DNA of 64,000 nucleotides from Cytobacillus oceanisediminis. GTDB lineage: Bacteria > Bacillota > Bacilli > Bacillales > Cytobacillaceae. The stretch spans positions 248,001 to 312,000 of the forward strand of contig NZ_QGTW01000004.1 in the NCBI RefSeq assembly GCF_003182355.1. Reading direction: 5' to 3'. The position numbers and the translations under genes were made by a program. The notes under the pieces were generated by a model. It was given only the letters and a program-made list of their open reading frames with translations, was not told the DNA's origin and made no database searches. Every line of letters begins with the position of its first letter. Positions within the stretch are counted from its first letter, which is position 1. Shown in pieces: positions 1 to 8,993 of this stretch.

Positions 1-92
1 AATTCACTCTTTTTTTATCCGGGCTTCCTCATTCATGATTCCTTTTCGAAAAGCATATACATCTAAAAGGATTATTATGGGGGGATAGCAGA

Positions 93-917
93 ATGAATGA
101 AATGGGGTTGACGCCTTGGGAGGAGCATGCCTTTTGGCTGGAAATTCTCGAGGACCATGCGATTTTCGTAAGAGACCATCTTTCGCCGACCGAAGCCAAA
201 TATGTAAAGAGAGCGGATGATTATAGACAAGCTTTTCGAAATCTGCGCAGAAGGCTGAACCAATTTCCGCCTTCTGCACAGGCAAATTCCCGGGAAGCGG
301 TTTCTTTTGCAATGGAAGTCTGGCCGATTGCAAACGGCTATTTTCAATTCGAAGGGAAGCTGCAGAATTTAAGAATTAATAATGTGATCAATATTAACCT
401 CTCGCCGACATACTTTAACGGTACATTAAGCGAGAATCAGGAATACTTGCGGCTGCTGAGCTATTACGCGAAAGGGTTAACACCGCCGCCGCAGTCTCTT
501 GTTGACCTGCTGGATTTATGGCTGGAGGACCAGCTTGGCCATATTGTCCTGCTGCGAAATTCGATTGATCCGATTGAGGTTTTTATTGAAGAGCAGGCAG
601 AAATCTATACACGGATTTTCCAGGGCTTCATGGTACAGAACCGCCATATGAAAGGATATCTGAGGTTCGCCCAGCCGGGATTTCCGCGCCAGCAGGAATT
701 GGCCCGTGATGTCGGACTGGCTGTAATTGAAATGAATGAATATATTAAAGGGATTGTCCAAAAATACGCTGGCAAAAGGATCCTTAATAAAACGACGTTA
801 AGGTTCCTTGAGCACCATTTTCCGGAAGCCTGTTATTTGATAAAAAAGCTAAGTTATTATGCTCCGGAGCTGGTTGAAGAAGCTTCCAAATGCTCGCTTA
901 AAAAGCCTTCTTATTAA
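93..917 (+). CDS. DUF2935 family protein
   Basis: This 274-residue soluble protein has no signal peptide or membrane segment. It matches the DUF2935 pattern of Bacillus and Clostridium proteins, with helices that repeat acidic and histidine residues: E10, E11, H12 and H22 near the N-terminus, a later DQLGH segment, an NRH segment and an LEHH segment near the C-terminus. That spacing resembles a ferritin-like metal-binding helical bundle, which is my inference. The true role is unknown. A GGGGGGA ribosome binding site lies just before the ATG; a second in-frame ATG three codons later is possible. A hairpin terminator follows the stop, so the gene is probably transcribed alone. Confidence 0.75.
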   Translation: MNEMGLTPWEEHAFWLEILEDHAIFVRDHLSPTEAKYVKRADDYRQAFRNLRRRLNQFPPSAQANSREAVSFAMEVWPIANGYFQFEGKLQNLRINNVININLSPTYFNGTLSENQEYLRLLSYYAKGLTPPPQSLVDLLDLWLEDQLGHIVLLRNSIDPIEVFIEEQAEIYTRIFQGFMVQNRHMKGYLRFAQPGFPRQQELARDVGLAVIEMNEYIKGIVQKYAGKRILNKTTLRFLEHHFPEACYLIKKLSYYAPELVEEASKCSLKKPSY

Positions 918-932
918 AGAATGCCCTATTCT

Positions 933-966
933 AAACCTTTCTTATAAAAAGAAGGGTTTTATTTTA
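933..966 (+). terminator. Intrinsic terminator after the DUF2935 gene
   Basis: An AAACCTTTCTT / AAGAAGGGTTT stem with one G-U pair is followed by a T-rich run, just past the stop codon at 917. Confidence 0.7.
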
Positions 967-1033
967 TTCTGATGCAAAAAAGATAAGTAGTAAAGTAAGT
1001 TCTTTGGGAAAGAATAGTAATGAAATTTTTTCT

Positions 1034-1062
1034 TTGACAGAAGAAAAACCCTATAATAGTAT
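1034..1062 (+). promoter_or_regulatory. Sigma-A promoter of the amino acid ABC operon
   Basis: TTGACA at 1034-1039 and TAGTAT at 1057-1062 are separated by 17 bases, about 43 bases before the start of the binding-protein gene. Confidence 0.65.
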
Positions 1063-1069
1063 ATAAATA

Positions 1070-1086
1070 CTGATTAATCCAATCAG
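1070..1086 (+). promoter_or_regulatory. Inverted repeat between promoter and first gene
   Basis: CTGATT, five bases, then AATCAG form a perfect 6-bp inverted repeat just downstream of the -10 element. The position suits an operator or leader hairpin. The regulator is unknown; CymR would be the obvious candidate if this is a cystine importer, but I do not see a clear CymR consensus. Confidence 0.35.
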
Positions 1087-1104
1087 AAATAGGAGGTATT
1101 ACAG

Positions 1105-1935
1105 ATGAGAAAGTTTTATATCATTTTTGCCATTTTATTTAGTTTTGTCTTATTAATTTCAGGATGTGGAACAAATAAAGCTAATCCAGAAACTCAGAAG
1201 CAAAATGCTTCAGAGGAAAAAACGGAAAGCCAGGATTTATGGGCAAAAGTACAGGATGAAGGAAAGTTGTTAATCGGAACTGAAGGGACCTACCCTCCAT
1301 TTACATTCCATGACGATAAAGGGGAACTGACCGGTTTTGATGTTGAAATTGCGAAGGAAGTTGCCAAAAGGCTTGATGTGGAGCCAGTATTCCTGGAAAC
1401 ACAATGGGACGCAATGTTTGCCGGTTTGGATTCAAAACGTTTTGATATGATTGCAAACCAAGTTGGAATTCGGCCTGACCGTCAGGAAAAGTACGACTTT
1501 TCGGATCCATATATTTCTTCAGCCGCAGTACTGATCACTCATGAATCCAATAATACTGTTACGAGCTTTGAAGATATTGAAGGATTAAAAGCTGCCCAAT
1601 CCATGACAAGTAATTATGCCGATCTTGCAAAGTCCAATGGAGCAGAAATTGTGGGTGTGGAAGGATTTAATCAAGCAATTGAGCTAATAAACTCAAAGCG
1701 TGCAGATGTTACAATCAACGATAATTTATCGTTTTTAGATTTCAAAAAACAAAAACCTGATGCTCCTGTTAAAATAGTTGCGGAATCTGAAGATGCTTCT
1801 CAAAGCGGCTTGATGTTCCGAAAGGGAAGCAACACATTGGTGGAAGAAGTTAACAAAGCCTTAAATGAAATGATTGAGGATGGCACGTATCTAAAAATCT
1901 CGGAAAAATGGTTTGGCGAAGATGTTCTTAAGTAG
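1105..1935 (+). CDS. tcyA: Polar amino acid (probably cystine) ABC transporter, substrate-binding lipoprotein
   Basis: The protein has a signal peptide with a LISGC lipobox (lipid-anchored Cys21) and then a type 3 periplasmic-binding domain of about 230 residues. The domain contains the GTEGTYPPF and [11 protein letters not shown] motifs and the [14 protein letters not shown] segment typical of amino acid binding proteins. It should capture an amino acid at the outer membrane face and pass it to the permease encoded next, which overlaps its 3' end. The three-gene order of binding protein, permease and ATPase, and the sequence type, resemble TcyABC (L-cystine) of B. subtilis. Substrate assignment is inference; other polar amino acids are possible. 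Confidence 0.8.
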   Translation: MRKFYIIFAILFSFVLLISGCGTNKANPETQKQNASEEKTESQDLWAKVQDEGKLLIGTEGTYPPFTFHDDKGELTGFDVEIAKEVAKRLDVEPVFLETQWDAMFAGLDSKRFDMIANQVGIRPDRQEKYDFSDPYISSAAVLITHESNNTVTSFEDIEGLKAAQSMTSNYADLAKSNGAEIVGVEGFNQAIELINSKRADVTINDNLSFLDFKKQKPDAPVKIVAESEDASQSGLMFRKGSNTLVEEVNKALNEMIEDGTYLKISEKWFGEDVLK

Positions 1936-2623
1936 TATTTTTTTAGACCCGGAAAGGGTCGCAAGGCTTATGGAGATTGGAAAGAATTCATTCCAGCCTT
2001 TACTTGAAGGTGCCATTATTTATACCATTCCATTAACGCTGATTTCATTTGTGTGCGGTTTGGCATTGGCGATTTTAACGGCTCTAGCACGAATTTCAGG
2101 CAATAAGGTGCTGCAGACAATAGCTAGAATTTATGTATCAGCAGTAAGAGGAACCCCGTTGCTTGTTCAGCTTTTTATTATTTTTTATGGGCTGCCGACA
2201 ATCGGAATCATTATTGACCCATTCCCTTCTGCTATTATAGGGTTTTCGTTAAATGTAGGGGCATATGCTTCTGAAATCATACGTGCAGCAATATTATCGA
2301 TTCCCAAAGGGCAATGGGAGGCTGGATACTCAATTGGAATGTCATATCCGCAAACCCTTAAGAGGATTATTCTTCCGCAGGCATCCAGGGTATCGATACC
2401 GCCTCTTTCTAACACATTTATCAGTCTTGTAAAGGATACATCTCTGGCTTCCATGATCCTGGTTACAGAGATGTTCAGAAGAGCACAGGAAATAGCAGCA
2501 ACCAATTATGAATTTTTGCTCCTGTATACGCAGGCTGCCCTCATTTATTGGGTAATTTGCTTTTTGCTTTCCATCGTGCAGGGAAGGATTGAAAACCGCC
2601 TTGACCGGTATGTTTCTTCATGA
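1922..2623 (+). CDS. tcyB: Amino acid ABC transporter permease
   Basis: This is a 233-residue integral membrane protein of the HisMQ/GlnP permease family with about five hydrophobic segments. The cytoplasmic EAA loop, which contacts the ATPase, is seen in the [20 protein letters not shown] region. It overlaps the 3' end of the binding-protein gene by 14 bases, which indicates translational coupling. An ATG three codons upstream, at 1913, is equally open, but the 1922 start gives the usual hydrophobic MFL beginning. It is the membrane channel of the same importer. The symbol rests on operon order and family only. Confidence 0.78.
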   Translation: MFLSSIFLDPERVARLMEIGKNSFQPLLEGAIIYTIPLTLISFVCGLALAILTALARISGNKVLQTIARIYVSAVRGTPLLVQLFIIFYGLPTIGIIIDPFPSAIIGFSLNVGAYASEIIRAAILSIPKGQWEAGYSIGMSYPQTLKRIILPQASRVSIPPLSNTFISLVKDTSLASMILVTEMFRRAQEIAATNYEFLLLYTQAALIYWVICFLLSIVQGRIENRLDRYVSS

Positions 2624-2647
2624 AAAGGCTAGACAAGGAGCAATTCA

Positions 2648-3382
2648 ATGATTGAAATAAAGGATTTGCATAAGCAGTTTGATCAGTTAAAAGTATTAAA
2701 AGGAATTAATCTTGAAGTGGCTAAAGGAAAAGTTGTAGTGGTGATTGGACCGTCTGGATCAGGGAAAACAACATTATTGCGCTGCCTGAATGTGCTGGAA
2801 CAGCCCACATCCGGGCAAATTGCGATTGAGGATCAAATTCTTGATTTCTCACAGCAAGTGCCAAAGAAGAAGATCCCTTCTTTTCGCCGCCTTACCGGAA
2901 TGGTATTTCAAAACTACAATCTCTTTCCCCATATGACTGCACTCGAAAATATCATGGAAGGACCTGTAACAGTTAAAGGTGAAAAGAAGGAAGCTGCCAG
3001 AAAAAAGGCTGAAATGCTTTTAGGGAAAGTAGGTTTGGGTGATAAGATCCATTATTATCCCTTTCAGCTTTCGGGAGGCCAGCAGCAGCGGGTAGGGATT
3101 GCAAGGGCACTTGCTATGGAACCCAAGGTCATGCTCTTTGATGAGCCCACTTCTGCCCTTGACCCTGAGCTTGTTGGGGAAGTGCTGAAGGTGATGAAGG
3201 ATCTTGCCAATGAAGGAATGACAATGGTCGTTGTTACCCATGAAATGAGATTTGCCAGAGAAGCAGCAGATGAAGTCATTTTCATGGATGCCGGCGTAGT
3301 CGTGGAACGCGGCAATCCTGAACAGATATTCTCTGATCCAAAAGAGGCTCGCACCAAACAATTTTTAAATCTGATCCAATAA
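2648..3382 (+). CDS. tcyC: Amino acid ABC transporter ATP-binding protein
   Basis: This 244-residue ATPase has the full set of ABC motifs: Walker [10 protein letters not shown] at residues 34-42, the Q-loop in [13 protein letters not shown], signature LSGGQQQR near residue 135, Walker [14 protein letters not shown] near 160, and the switch histidine in VTHEM. This is the polar amino acid subclass (GlnQ/TcyC). It is the last gene of the operon, 24 bases after the permease, with an AAGGAG ribosome binding site. A strong terminator follows immediately. Confidence 0.85.
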   Translation: MIEIKDLHKQFDQLKVLKGINLEVAKGKVVVVIGPSGSGKTTLLRCLNVLEQPTSGQIAIEDQILDFSQQVPKKKIPSFRRLTGMVFQNYNLFPHMTALENIMEGPVTVKGEKKEAARKKAEMLLGKVGLGDKIHYYPFQLSGGQQQRVGIARALAMEPKVMLFDEPTSALDPELVGEVLKVMKDLANEGMTMVVVTHEMRFAREAADEVIFMDAGVVVERGNPEQIFSDPKEARTKQFLNLIQ

Positions 3383-3388
3383 ACAAAA

Positions 3389-3416
3389 ACTCCGCTGATA
3401 AACAGCGGAGTTTTTT
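3389..3416 (+). terminator. Intrinsic terminator of the amino acid ABC operon
   Basis: An 8-bp CTCCGCTG/CAGCGGAG stem is followed by six T residues. Confidence 0.9.
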
Positions 3417-3616
3417 AATATTATCTGAGTTTCCCCTTATAGAATGGCGATTGTTTTCTTTTGCAAAAAAAATGCTTCCAATTTGGAAGCGAAAAAAAGG
3501 GGGATTTACACTTGTAGGAATAGTATGGCCAGCCCGTTTATCCTTTATTCATGTTTCTATAAAAAATTCAAAAAAATCTGCTATTCTAAATACTATAGGG
3601 GGAAGGAGGATTGCCT

Positions 3617-4494
3617 ATGCTTAATTTTATCAAAGACTATAAGGACGATGAACAGTACCGGGAAAGCTTTAACACCCTTGCCTGTAAAGTATTTGGAGTC
3701 ACTTTTGAAAGCTGGTATAGGCAAGGGTTTTGGGGAGATAGCTATAATCCGTATTCATATTAGACGGAAATCAGATTGTCGCCAATGTATCTGTCAATCA
3801 TGTTAACTTACTGATTCAGGGGGAAACCTATAAAGCGATCCAAATCGGGACAGTAATGACACATCCGGATTACCGGGGCAGAGGACTTTCCGCAGGTTTG
3901 ATGACTAAAGTAATCAGTGATTATGAAAATAAATGCGATCTAATGTACCTATTCGCCAACAGGTCTGTGCTTAACTTCTACCCGAAGTTTGGATTTAAGC
4001 CTTATGAAGAAAGGCAGTTTTGGATCGGAACAGATGAACTTAAGCCTTCACCAGCGAATGGCGTCCGAAAGCTAAATGGTATGAACAGCAATGACCTGAA
4101 ATTCATTCATGAATTTGCCTCGAAGAGAATTCTCCTCTCTTCCAAACTGGCAGCTGAAGGTACTGAGAACATTCTTATGTTTTACTGCAGCAATGTTTTC
4201 AATGAGGATATTTACTTGATGGAGGATGAAAACGCGATCGTTCTATTAAAAGAAGAGCAGGAAACGCTGCATGTTTACGATGTGATCTCCGAAGCAAAAA
4301 TACATATAAAACCGGTCCTTTCCAAATTCATTTCCGGGAGGACGAAAGAAATTTTGTTCCATTTTACCCCTGGCTTTCCGGATATTAATCCAGCAGCAAG
4401 AAGCTTTCATCCGGATGAGGTGCTTTTTATCCGTACCCCGGAAGAATTGATGCTTCCGGCCAATTTTAAGCATCCGCTAACATCACAGGCTTAG
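3617..4494 (+). pseudogene. Frameshifted GNAT N-acetyltransferase (Eis-like, SCP2-like C-terminus)
   Basis: Translation from the ATG at 3617, behind a GGAAGGAGG ribosome binding site, runs for 48 codons to a TAG at 3761-3763. One frame over, the protein continues without interruption from about 3760 as LDGNQIVANVSV to the stop at 4494. That continuation includes the acetyl-CoA binding segment THPDYRGRGLSAGL and a long C-terminal domain as in the Eis family. A single-base loss around 3756-3761 explains the break. It is either a real inactivating mutation or a sequencing error. If intact it would be a roughly 292-residue acetyltransferase of unknown substrate. It would sit alone between the amino acid importer and the Usp gene. 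Confidence 0.75.
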
Positions 4495-4568
4495 CTCTGG
4501 AAGAATAAGGTTTATTCCTATGTTTGCGTGCTATACTAATTATAGAATCAGGTGAGAGAGGTGTGGAG

Positions 4569-5204
4569 ATGAGAGAAAATATTTTAGTATGTGTCAGCAA
4601 TCCCAACAATGCGGAAAGATTGGCCCGAAGAGGAAAAATCTTAAAAGACGCTTTCCAGGGGGAAGGGTATATTCTCTCGGTAGAAAACCAGAAGGATGAA
4701 GACCTTGACTTTAATGAGCTGCAAACAAAGTTTTTATTCGAAAGTTTGGCAGAAAAATACGGACTGCAAATGCTATCGAAGTATTCAGAAGGCAAAAAAA
4801 TTGCCAAGGTGATAGCGGACACGGCACAGCAATATAAGATCACCCAGATTATACTTGGGCAGGCTGTCCAGACCAAGCTTGAACGAATGGTTAAGCATTC
4901 GCTGATCAATGATTTATTCGAGCTGCTGGAAGGGGTGGACGTCCATGCAGTGGAGGTAACCAGAAAGATCCATAATCCATCAGAGGATTGGGATAAAGGC
5001 TTTCCGGCCCAGCTTGTCAAAAAAGGTTCTGAATACCATTTAACAATCGGCGAAAAGCATGAGAGGGGTATCGACGGAATTTTCTTCAAAGAATTATCTT
5101 CAGACTTCTCGAACGGGTTTTTCGTTATTCAAAAAGATAAAAACCATGAAGTCGTCCGGATTCATCATGGTGTCGTGGACAGTGATATCTTAGGAGAAGA
5201 ATAA
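4569..5204 (+). CDS. Stand-alone KdpD-type universal stress protein
   Basis: The N-terminal 130 residues resemble the Usp domain found inside KdpD sensor kinases: an opening ILVCVSNPNNAERLARRGK strand and helix, then IIGQ-like ITQIILGQAVQTKLER in the nucleotide-binding region. There is no KdpD N-terminal domain, no membrane segment and no kinase. The last 80 residues do not match a domain I know. The ATG at 4569 is chosen because GGTGAGAGAGGTG precedes it; an in-frame start at 4524 has no ribosome binding site. In KdpD this domain senses small ligands, possibly nucleotides, so this may be a free-standing sensor, but that is inference. Confidence 0.6.
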   Translation: MRENILVCVSNPNNAERLARRGKILKDAFQGEGYILSVENQKDEDLDFNELQTKFLFESLAEKYGLQMLSKYSEGKKIAKVIADTAQQYKITQIILGQAVQTKLERMVKHSLINDLFELLEGVDVHAVEVTRKIHNPSEDWDKGFPAQLVKKGSEYHLTIGEKHERGIDGIFFKELSSDFSNGFFVIQKDKNHEVVRIHHGVVDSDILGEE

Positions 5205-5210
5205 ACATAA

Positions 5211-5506
5211 AAGCTGTTTTCGGAAACTTGTTGCTTTTTAATAGTAGTGAGAAGAGGTTGATTTCCGCTCCAGGATGCTCAGCGAACTGCGGTGCGGGCG
5301 GTGAGCCTTCACGGAGGCGCAGCACCTGTGGGGTCTCTCCTGTCCCGCTCCTCCCGCAGGACATTGAATAAGCTTCCTTGAATTAACACCGCACGAAGAA
5401 AATGCGAATGCATTTTCGAGGATCCCGCACCTTACGCTCCAATCAACCAACCTTGTTTATCTCACAGAACCTATTCACAAACAACAATCTTTTAGAAAAG
5501 AGCCTA
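5211..5506 (-). repeat. Dispersed intergenic repeat, copy 1 (inverted orientation)
   Basis: The core, read on the minus strand, has TTGATTGGAGCG, a copy of GAAAATGCATTCGCATTTTC, a CCTGCGGGAGGAGCG block, GTTCGCTGAGCATCC and GGAGCGGAAATCAACC. It is bounded by AGCTGTTTTC and GAAAAGAGCCT ends, which are partly complementary. The same order of blocks recurs at eight other places in the window. It has no convincing reading frame. Confidence 0.8.
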
Positions 5507-5508
5507 TA

Positions 5509-5542
5509 TAAAAAAGCCGGCTGTTCAAAGAACGGCCGGCTT
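5509..5542 (-). terminator. Intrinsic terminator of the benzil reductase gene
   Basis: On the minus strand an AGCCGGC / GCCGGCT stem is followed by a T run, just beyond the stop at 5560. Confidence 0.8.
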
Positions 5543-5559
5543 CGCTATTGGCGCCAAAA

Positions 5560-6315
5560 TCAGATCAAATCGTTCACATAATAAACTTTTCCGCTTTCAA
5601 TCTCCTTCTTCAGCAGAAGATCAATCAATGCATTTGCCACGGTATCTGTATCTCTCAGCATGCCCTTTTCTTTGTATGTTTGGAACTTTTCAAGGTCATG
5701 AAAATCTTCCTTTGCCGATGAGCGGATGACGTCCTGCATATCTGTGTCCATGACACCAGGACTGAAAGCGATGATTTTATGGCTGCTGCCTGCTGTTTGC
5801 TGTTCGAGTGCAGCTGTTTCTGTGAACATATTTATTCCAGCCTTTGTGCTGCAATAAGCGCTCCAGCCCTGAATTGGCCTTTCTGCCGCGCCAGAAGTAA
5901 TATTAACGATTGTCATATCCCGTGAAGCTTCACTCAGCAGCATATTAGAGATCATAAAAGGTGCGATTAAGTTGACGTGCACATTTTGGATTAAAGCCTT
6001 ATGGTCCAGGTTGCCGGCAGTTCCAATCGGATCAATGACTCCTGCATTGTTAAAAACATAAAGGGCTTCCGGCTGCTTCTCCCGCAAAAGCCCTATAATT
6101 TCCCCAAATACGGATTCCACTTCCTCAGGCGAAGCCAGGTTGCAGAAATAGTGTCCGTACAAGACCTGGTTCTCTGCAGCAAGCTCAGTTAGTTCCGGGT
6201 TTTCAGTTCTTGATACAGAGATGATTCCTGTTCCTTCTTTGATCATTCTCTTTGCAATGGAAGCACCAAGGCCTTTGGAGGCGCCTGTAATAATGGCCAG
6301 TTTCAATTCAATCAC
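5560..6315 (-). CDS. yueD: (S)-benzoin-forming benzil reductase, short-chain dehydrogenase
   Basis: This 251-residue classical short-chain dehydrogenase carries the NADP-binding TGASKGLGAS motif near the N-terminus, the NNAG motif near residue 92 and the catalytic Ser plus YCSTK triad region. It resembles B. subtilis YueD, which reduces benzil to (S)-benzoin in vitro and belongs with sepiapterin reductase-like enzymes. The natural substrate is not known. It is cytosolic and is followed by its own terminator. The start is the first ATG after an AGGAGTGA ribosome binding site. Confidence 0.75.
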   Translation of the reverse strand: MIELKLAIITGASKGLGASIAKRMIKEGTGIISVSRTENPELTELAAENQVLYGHYFCNLASPEEVESVFGEIIGLLREKQPEALYVFNNAGVIDPIGTAGNLDHKALIQNVHVNLIAPFMISNMLLSEASRDMTIVNITSGAAERPIQGWSAYCSTKAGINMFTETAALEQQTAGSSHKIIAFSPGVMDTDMQDVIRSSAKEDFHDLEKFQTYKEKGMLRDTDTVANALIDLLLKKEIESGKVYYVNDLI

Positions 6316-6372
6316 TCCTATTTCCTGTCTTATTATGTCTATTAAAACAGAAAATAATAAATTTTGCCTGTA

Positions 6373-6558
6373 TCAGCCATTGCGGTCTGGTCCGTATTGT
6401 TTCATTTCGTCTTCAATTAAATTGATAATCGAGAGAATGACTCCCGAGAATAGGCAGGAAACTGTGATGGTGCTGAAGCCAAACAAAAGGTAGATGATTA
6501 GGGTGCTGAAAAATGTAAACAGGAGACAGTAATGACTAGCTTTAATTTCCTTCTGCAT
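6373..6558 (-). CDS. Small hydrophobic membrane protein
   Basis: This predicted 61-residue protein has two hydrophobic segments, about residues 10-25 and 28-42, and a short charged tail. I chose the ATG at 6558 because GGAAGG lies about nine bases upstream. The longer reading from 6612 would overlap the preceding spoIIP-like gene by 70 bases, while this start overlaps by 17. The overlap suggests co-translation with the SpoIIP-family hydrolase, so it might be an accessory membrane peptide. I recognise no family. Confidence 0.5.
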   Translation of the reverse strand: MQKEIKASHYCLLFTFFSTLIIYLLFGFSTITVSCLFSGVILSIINLIEDEMKQYGPDRNG

Positions 6559-7678
6559 TGACTGTCTCTGCCTTCCAGTAATATTCGCTGAAGACTTCAG
6601 AAAAAGCTTCAATTGAATGATTCAGCTCATCCAGGTTATTTTCCACTCCTCCGAATTCCAGCAGAAGTGCGCGTTCGGAAAGATCCTGGTTATAAATGCC
6701 GTTGCCTTCGCTTTTTCCTTTTACAAAGACACCCCTGCTGATCCCTTTATACTTTGCCTCAAGTGCTTTATGGAGCTCCGAAGCTACTTTCAGGTTTTGC
6801 TCGTAATTTTTATGCTCTTTTCCTACGACAAAAAACAGGCGTGCATACTGCTTCTGGCCGATTAAGGCAGTTGTTTCCTCCCGGGGAAGTGAATCCCTGT
6901 GGATATCAATCAAAAACTTTACGTTTTTATTCTCAGTCATGGCAGTTTGGACAGTCTCCCTCGAAAGTGAATAAGAGCTTTCCCAGCTCCAGCCCTTCTT
7001 TTTGAGCTCTGCGGCTGTATTGGTTTTATCATGCTCAGCACCGATGCCTTTTTTCGCAAGCTCCTCGCTCAGCTTTTTCCCAACAGCTATCACATTAACC
7101 TGTTCATTGGGGCTAACCGCTTCATTTGAATCCTTTACATCTTTTAAAAGCGGTGCAAATGACTCCCAGCTATGAGAATGATAGATTAGGACACTTTTTT
7201 TATCCGGAATGGCTGGCGGCGCGGCGGTGCTCCCGCCATCCCCATTATCCAGAGCAAGCTCTCTTTCTTTTAAAAGAACTTCAAGAGGCGGTGCAGACTC
7301 TACTGGAAGGTTGGTAAAATCGGTTCCTTCTCCGGCAACGGCAATGCCAGTGTCAAAGATAGAAAAACCAGGCAGTTCACGGCCCAGGAACGTTCTGACA
7401 TCCTGTGGCTGGGTGTTGGTGGCCAGCTTAAAGAGAGTTCCAGGAAGGGAGTAGGTTTCCGTGGGCATATCCCGGTAAAAATAATGGTTCTCTGCTTTCA
7501 GGAAGTGGATGAACAGCTGGTCTGCCTTAATATCCTTAAGCAGTAAATTCACATGGGATGAGGTAAAGGCGGATGGATAAACCGTAACAATCCCGGCGAG
7601 AACTACAACCGCACAAATACTGAACAGCCAGCTGTTTATGTAAAAGAAAACAGAATGGACTCTTAATTTTGAATTCAT
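6542..7678 (-). CDS. SpoIIP-family sporulation peptidoglycan hydrolase
   Basis: This 378-residue protein has one N-terminal membrane anchor (residues about 15-38) and a C-terminal SpoIIP amidase/endopeptidase domain. Its motifs are IYHSHSWESF, DIHRDS and the C-terminal LLLEFGGVENNLDEL, which supply the metal-binding His and Glu residues. SpoIIP works with SpoIID and SpoIIM to thin septal peptidoglycan during forespore engulfment. The main spoIIP gene normally follows gpr; neither gpr nor other spoIIP neighbours are here, so this is probably a second paralogue. A small membrane-protein gene overlaps its 3' end. Confidence 0.82.
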   Translation of the reverse strand: MNSKLRVHSVFFYINSWLFSICAVVVLAGIVTVYPSAFTSSHVNLLLKDIKADQLFIHFLKAENHYFYRDMPTETYSLPGTLFKLATNTQPQDVRTFLGRELPGFSIFDTGIAVAGEGTDFTNLPVESAPPLEVLLKERELALDNGDGGSTAAPPAIPDKKSVLIYHSHSWESFAPLLKDVKDSNEAVSPNEQVNVIAVGKKLSEELAKKGIGAEHDKTNTAAELKKKGWSWESSYSLSRETVQTAMTENKNVKFLIDIHRDSLPREETTALIGQKQYARLFFVVGKEHKNYEQNLKVASELHKALEAKYKGISRGVFVKGKSEGNGIYNQDLSERALLLEFGGVENNLDELNHSIEAFSEVFSEYYWKAETVNAEGN

Positions 7679-7863
7679 TTGGATCCCTCCATCTCTTCAA
7701 ATATATGACGGATACGCTAATTTAGAAGATGAGCAGGAAGGAAAAAAAGGGAGGTGGGAGACGAATAAAAGAAGGTCATACAACGGTCCGGAGAGATGGG
7801 CATTTACAGCAGCTTGTATTCTCGTATCCTGGCTTTGGTTGCCAAAGCATAATTTGCAATTTA

Positions 7864-7893
7864 AAAGACCTCAAAGCGGGTCTTTATTTTTTT
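7864..7893 (+). terminator. Intrinsic terminator without an obvious gene
   Basis: AAAGACC and GGGTCTTT form a stem followed by a long T run. The DNA upstream (7690-7860) has no gene I can support, so the transcript it ends is unknown. Confidence 0.65.
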
Positions 7894-8131
7894 GGCTCTG
7901 TTAAAGCTTATTGTTTTTTAGCACCCTGTTGATTGGAGCGGAAGGCACGAACTCCTCGAAAATGCATTCGCATTTTCTTCGTGCGGTGTTTATTCGAGGA
8001 TGCTTATTCAACGTCCTGCGGGAGTGCGGATCAATGGGAGACCCCGCAGGAGAAAAGCGACGAGGAGCGTCGGACCGCCCGCGGAAAGGGAGTGCCTGCA
8101 GCGGAAATCAACAGGTAAATTTAACAGAGCC
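7894..8131 (+). repeat. Dispersed intergenic repeat, copy 2, with 12-bp terminal inverted repeats
   Basis: It starts GGCTCTGTTAAA and ends TTTAACAGAGCC, a perfect 12-bp inverted repeat. Inside are GTTGATTGGAGCGGAAGG, the GAAAATGCATTCGCATTTTC palindrome, CTGCGGGAG, GACCCCGCAGG, CCGCCCGCGG and CAGCGGAAATCAAC. This is the most complete copy of the family in the window. There is no transposase, so it looks like a non-autonomous element or a structured RNA element. Confidence 0.85.
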
Positions 8132-8221
8132 ATTTTTTTAGAAAGATTTCATTTTTTTATCACAATTTGCCTTTATATTTAGGTTATTAACAGTAAATAC
8201 AAAAGAGAGTAGGAATACAGA

Positions 8222-8992
8222 ATGAGAAATGCGTTGTTGATTATGATGGCTGGCATCTTTATCCTTGGAGGATGCAGCAGCAAGCCTGAACAAGGGAAAT
8301 CCAAAGATAGTGAGGAAACAGCTGTACAAGTCATTGAGGCTGACTTGAAGGTTCCTGAAACAATCGATGCAGGTGAAGAAGCTTCCCTTGCTGTTACCGT
8401 GAGACAAGGAAATGAGGCCGTAACGGATGCGGATGAAGTGAAATTTGAGGTTTGGATCGAAGGCCAAGAAGAAAATAGTGAAATGGTGGAAGCGAAGCAT
8501 GATTCAGAGGGGAAATACATGGCTGATCATGTGTTCACGGAGGAAGGGATCTACTATGTACAATCCCATGTTACCGCAAGAAGGCAGCATACGATGCCAC
8601 AGGCTTCAATCCAAGTTGGCGAGGTAAATGCTGAGGCTGATGAACATCAGCATGAACATAAGGAAGAAGGGCATGAAGAAAGCCACTCCCACGGCCATGA
8701 CGAAGAAGTATCCATGGAGCTGAAGACACCTGACCATGTTCATGCAAAGGAGCAGACTGATTTGTCAGTCATGCTTGATAAAGAAGGTAAACCGCTAACA
8801 GAGGCTAAAGTTAAGCTTGAAATCTCCCTTAATGGTTCTATACCTGAATGGGTTAACCTAACCGAAAGTGAAGAAGGAAAATACACAGCTGCCCATCAAT
8901 TTCCGGAGAAAGGCACATACAGCATTACCATCCATGCCGAAAAAGGCCATGACCTCCACCAGCACACGGAAACTGTAGTAACGGTTGAATAA
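8222..8992 (+). CDS. FixH/YtkA-like lipoprotein with two domains and a His-rich linker
   Basis: A signal peptide with an LGGC lipobox (Cys18) anchors the protein outside the membrane. Residues about 38-135 and 163-256 are two related YtkA/FixH-like beta domains, each ending in a GxYxAxHxFxExGxY segment. The linker (about 138-160) is rich in His and Glu, with repeated HEH and HSHGH groups that could bind copper, zinc or nickel. FixH-like domains often occur in copper handling and oxidase maturation, so a metal-related surface role is plausible but unproven. The ATG follows AAAGAGAGTAGG. Its neighbours give no further clue. Confidence 0.7.
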   Translation: MRNALLIMMAGIFILGGCSSKPEQGKSKDSEETAVQVIEADLKVPETIDAGEEASLAVTVRQGNEAVTDADEVKFEVWIEGQEENSEMVEAKHDSEGKYMADHVFTEEGIYYVQSHVTARRQHTMPQASIQVGEVNAEADEHQHEHKEEGHEESHSHGHDEEVSMELKTPDHVHAKEQTDLSVMLDKEGKPLTEAKVKLEISLNGSIPEWVNLTESEEGKYTAAHQFPEKGTYSITIHAEKGHDLHQHTETVVTVE

Positions 8993-8993
8993 A

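Noticed and set aside
3444..3806. A 120-codon open frame overlapping the acetyltransferase.
   Set aside because: The frame overlaps the better supported acetyltransferase pseudogene and has no family match or ribosome binding site.
7690..7860. Open stretches, including one that reads as a short hydrophobic segment ending LVSWLWLPK.
   Set aside because: There is no suitable start codon for the hydrophobic frame, and the ATG-started one has an unlikely composition.
7911..8182. Several overlapping open frames of 60-76 codons.
   Set aside because: They are readings of the repeat copy 2; other copies of the repeat do not keep the frames open.
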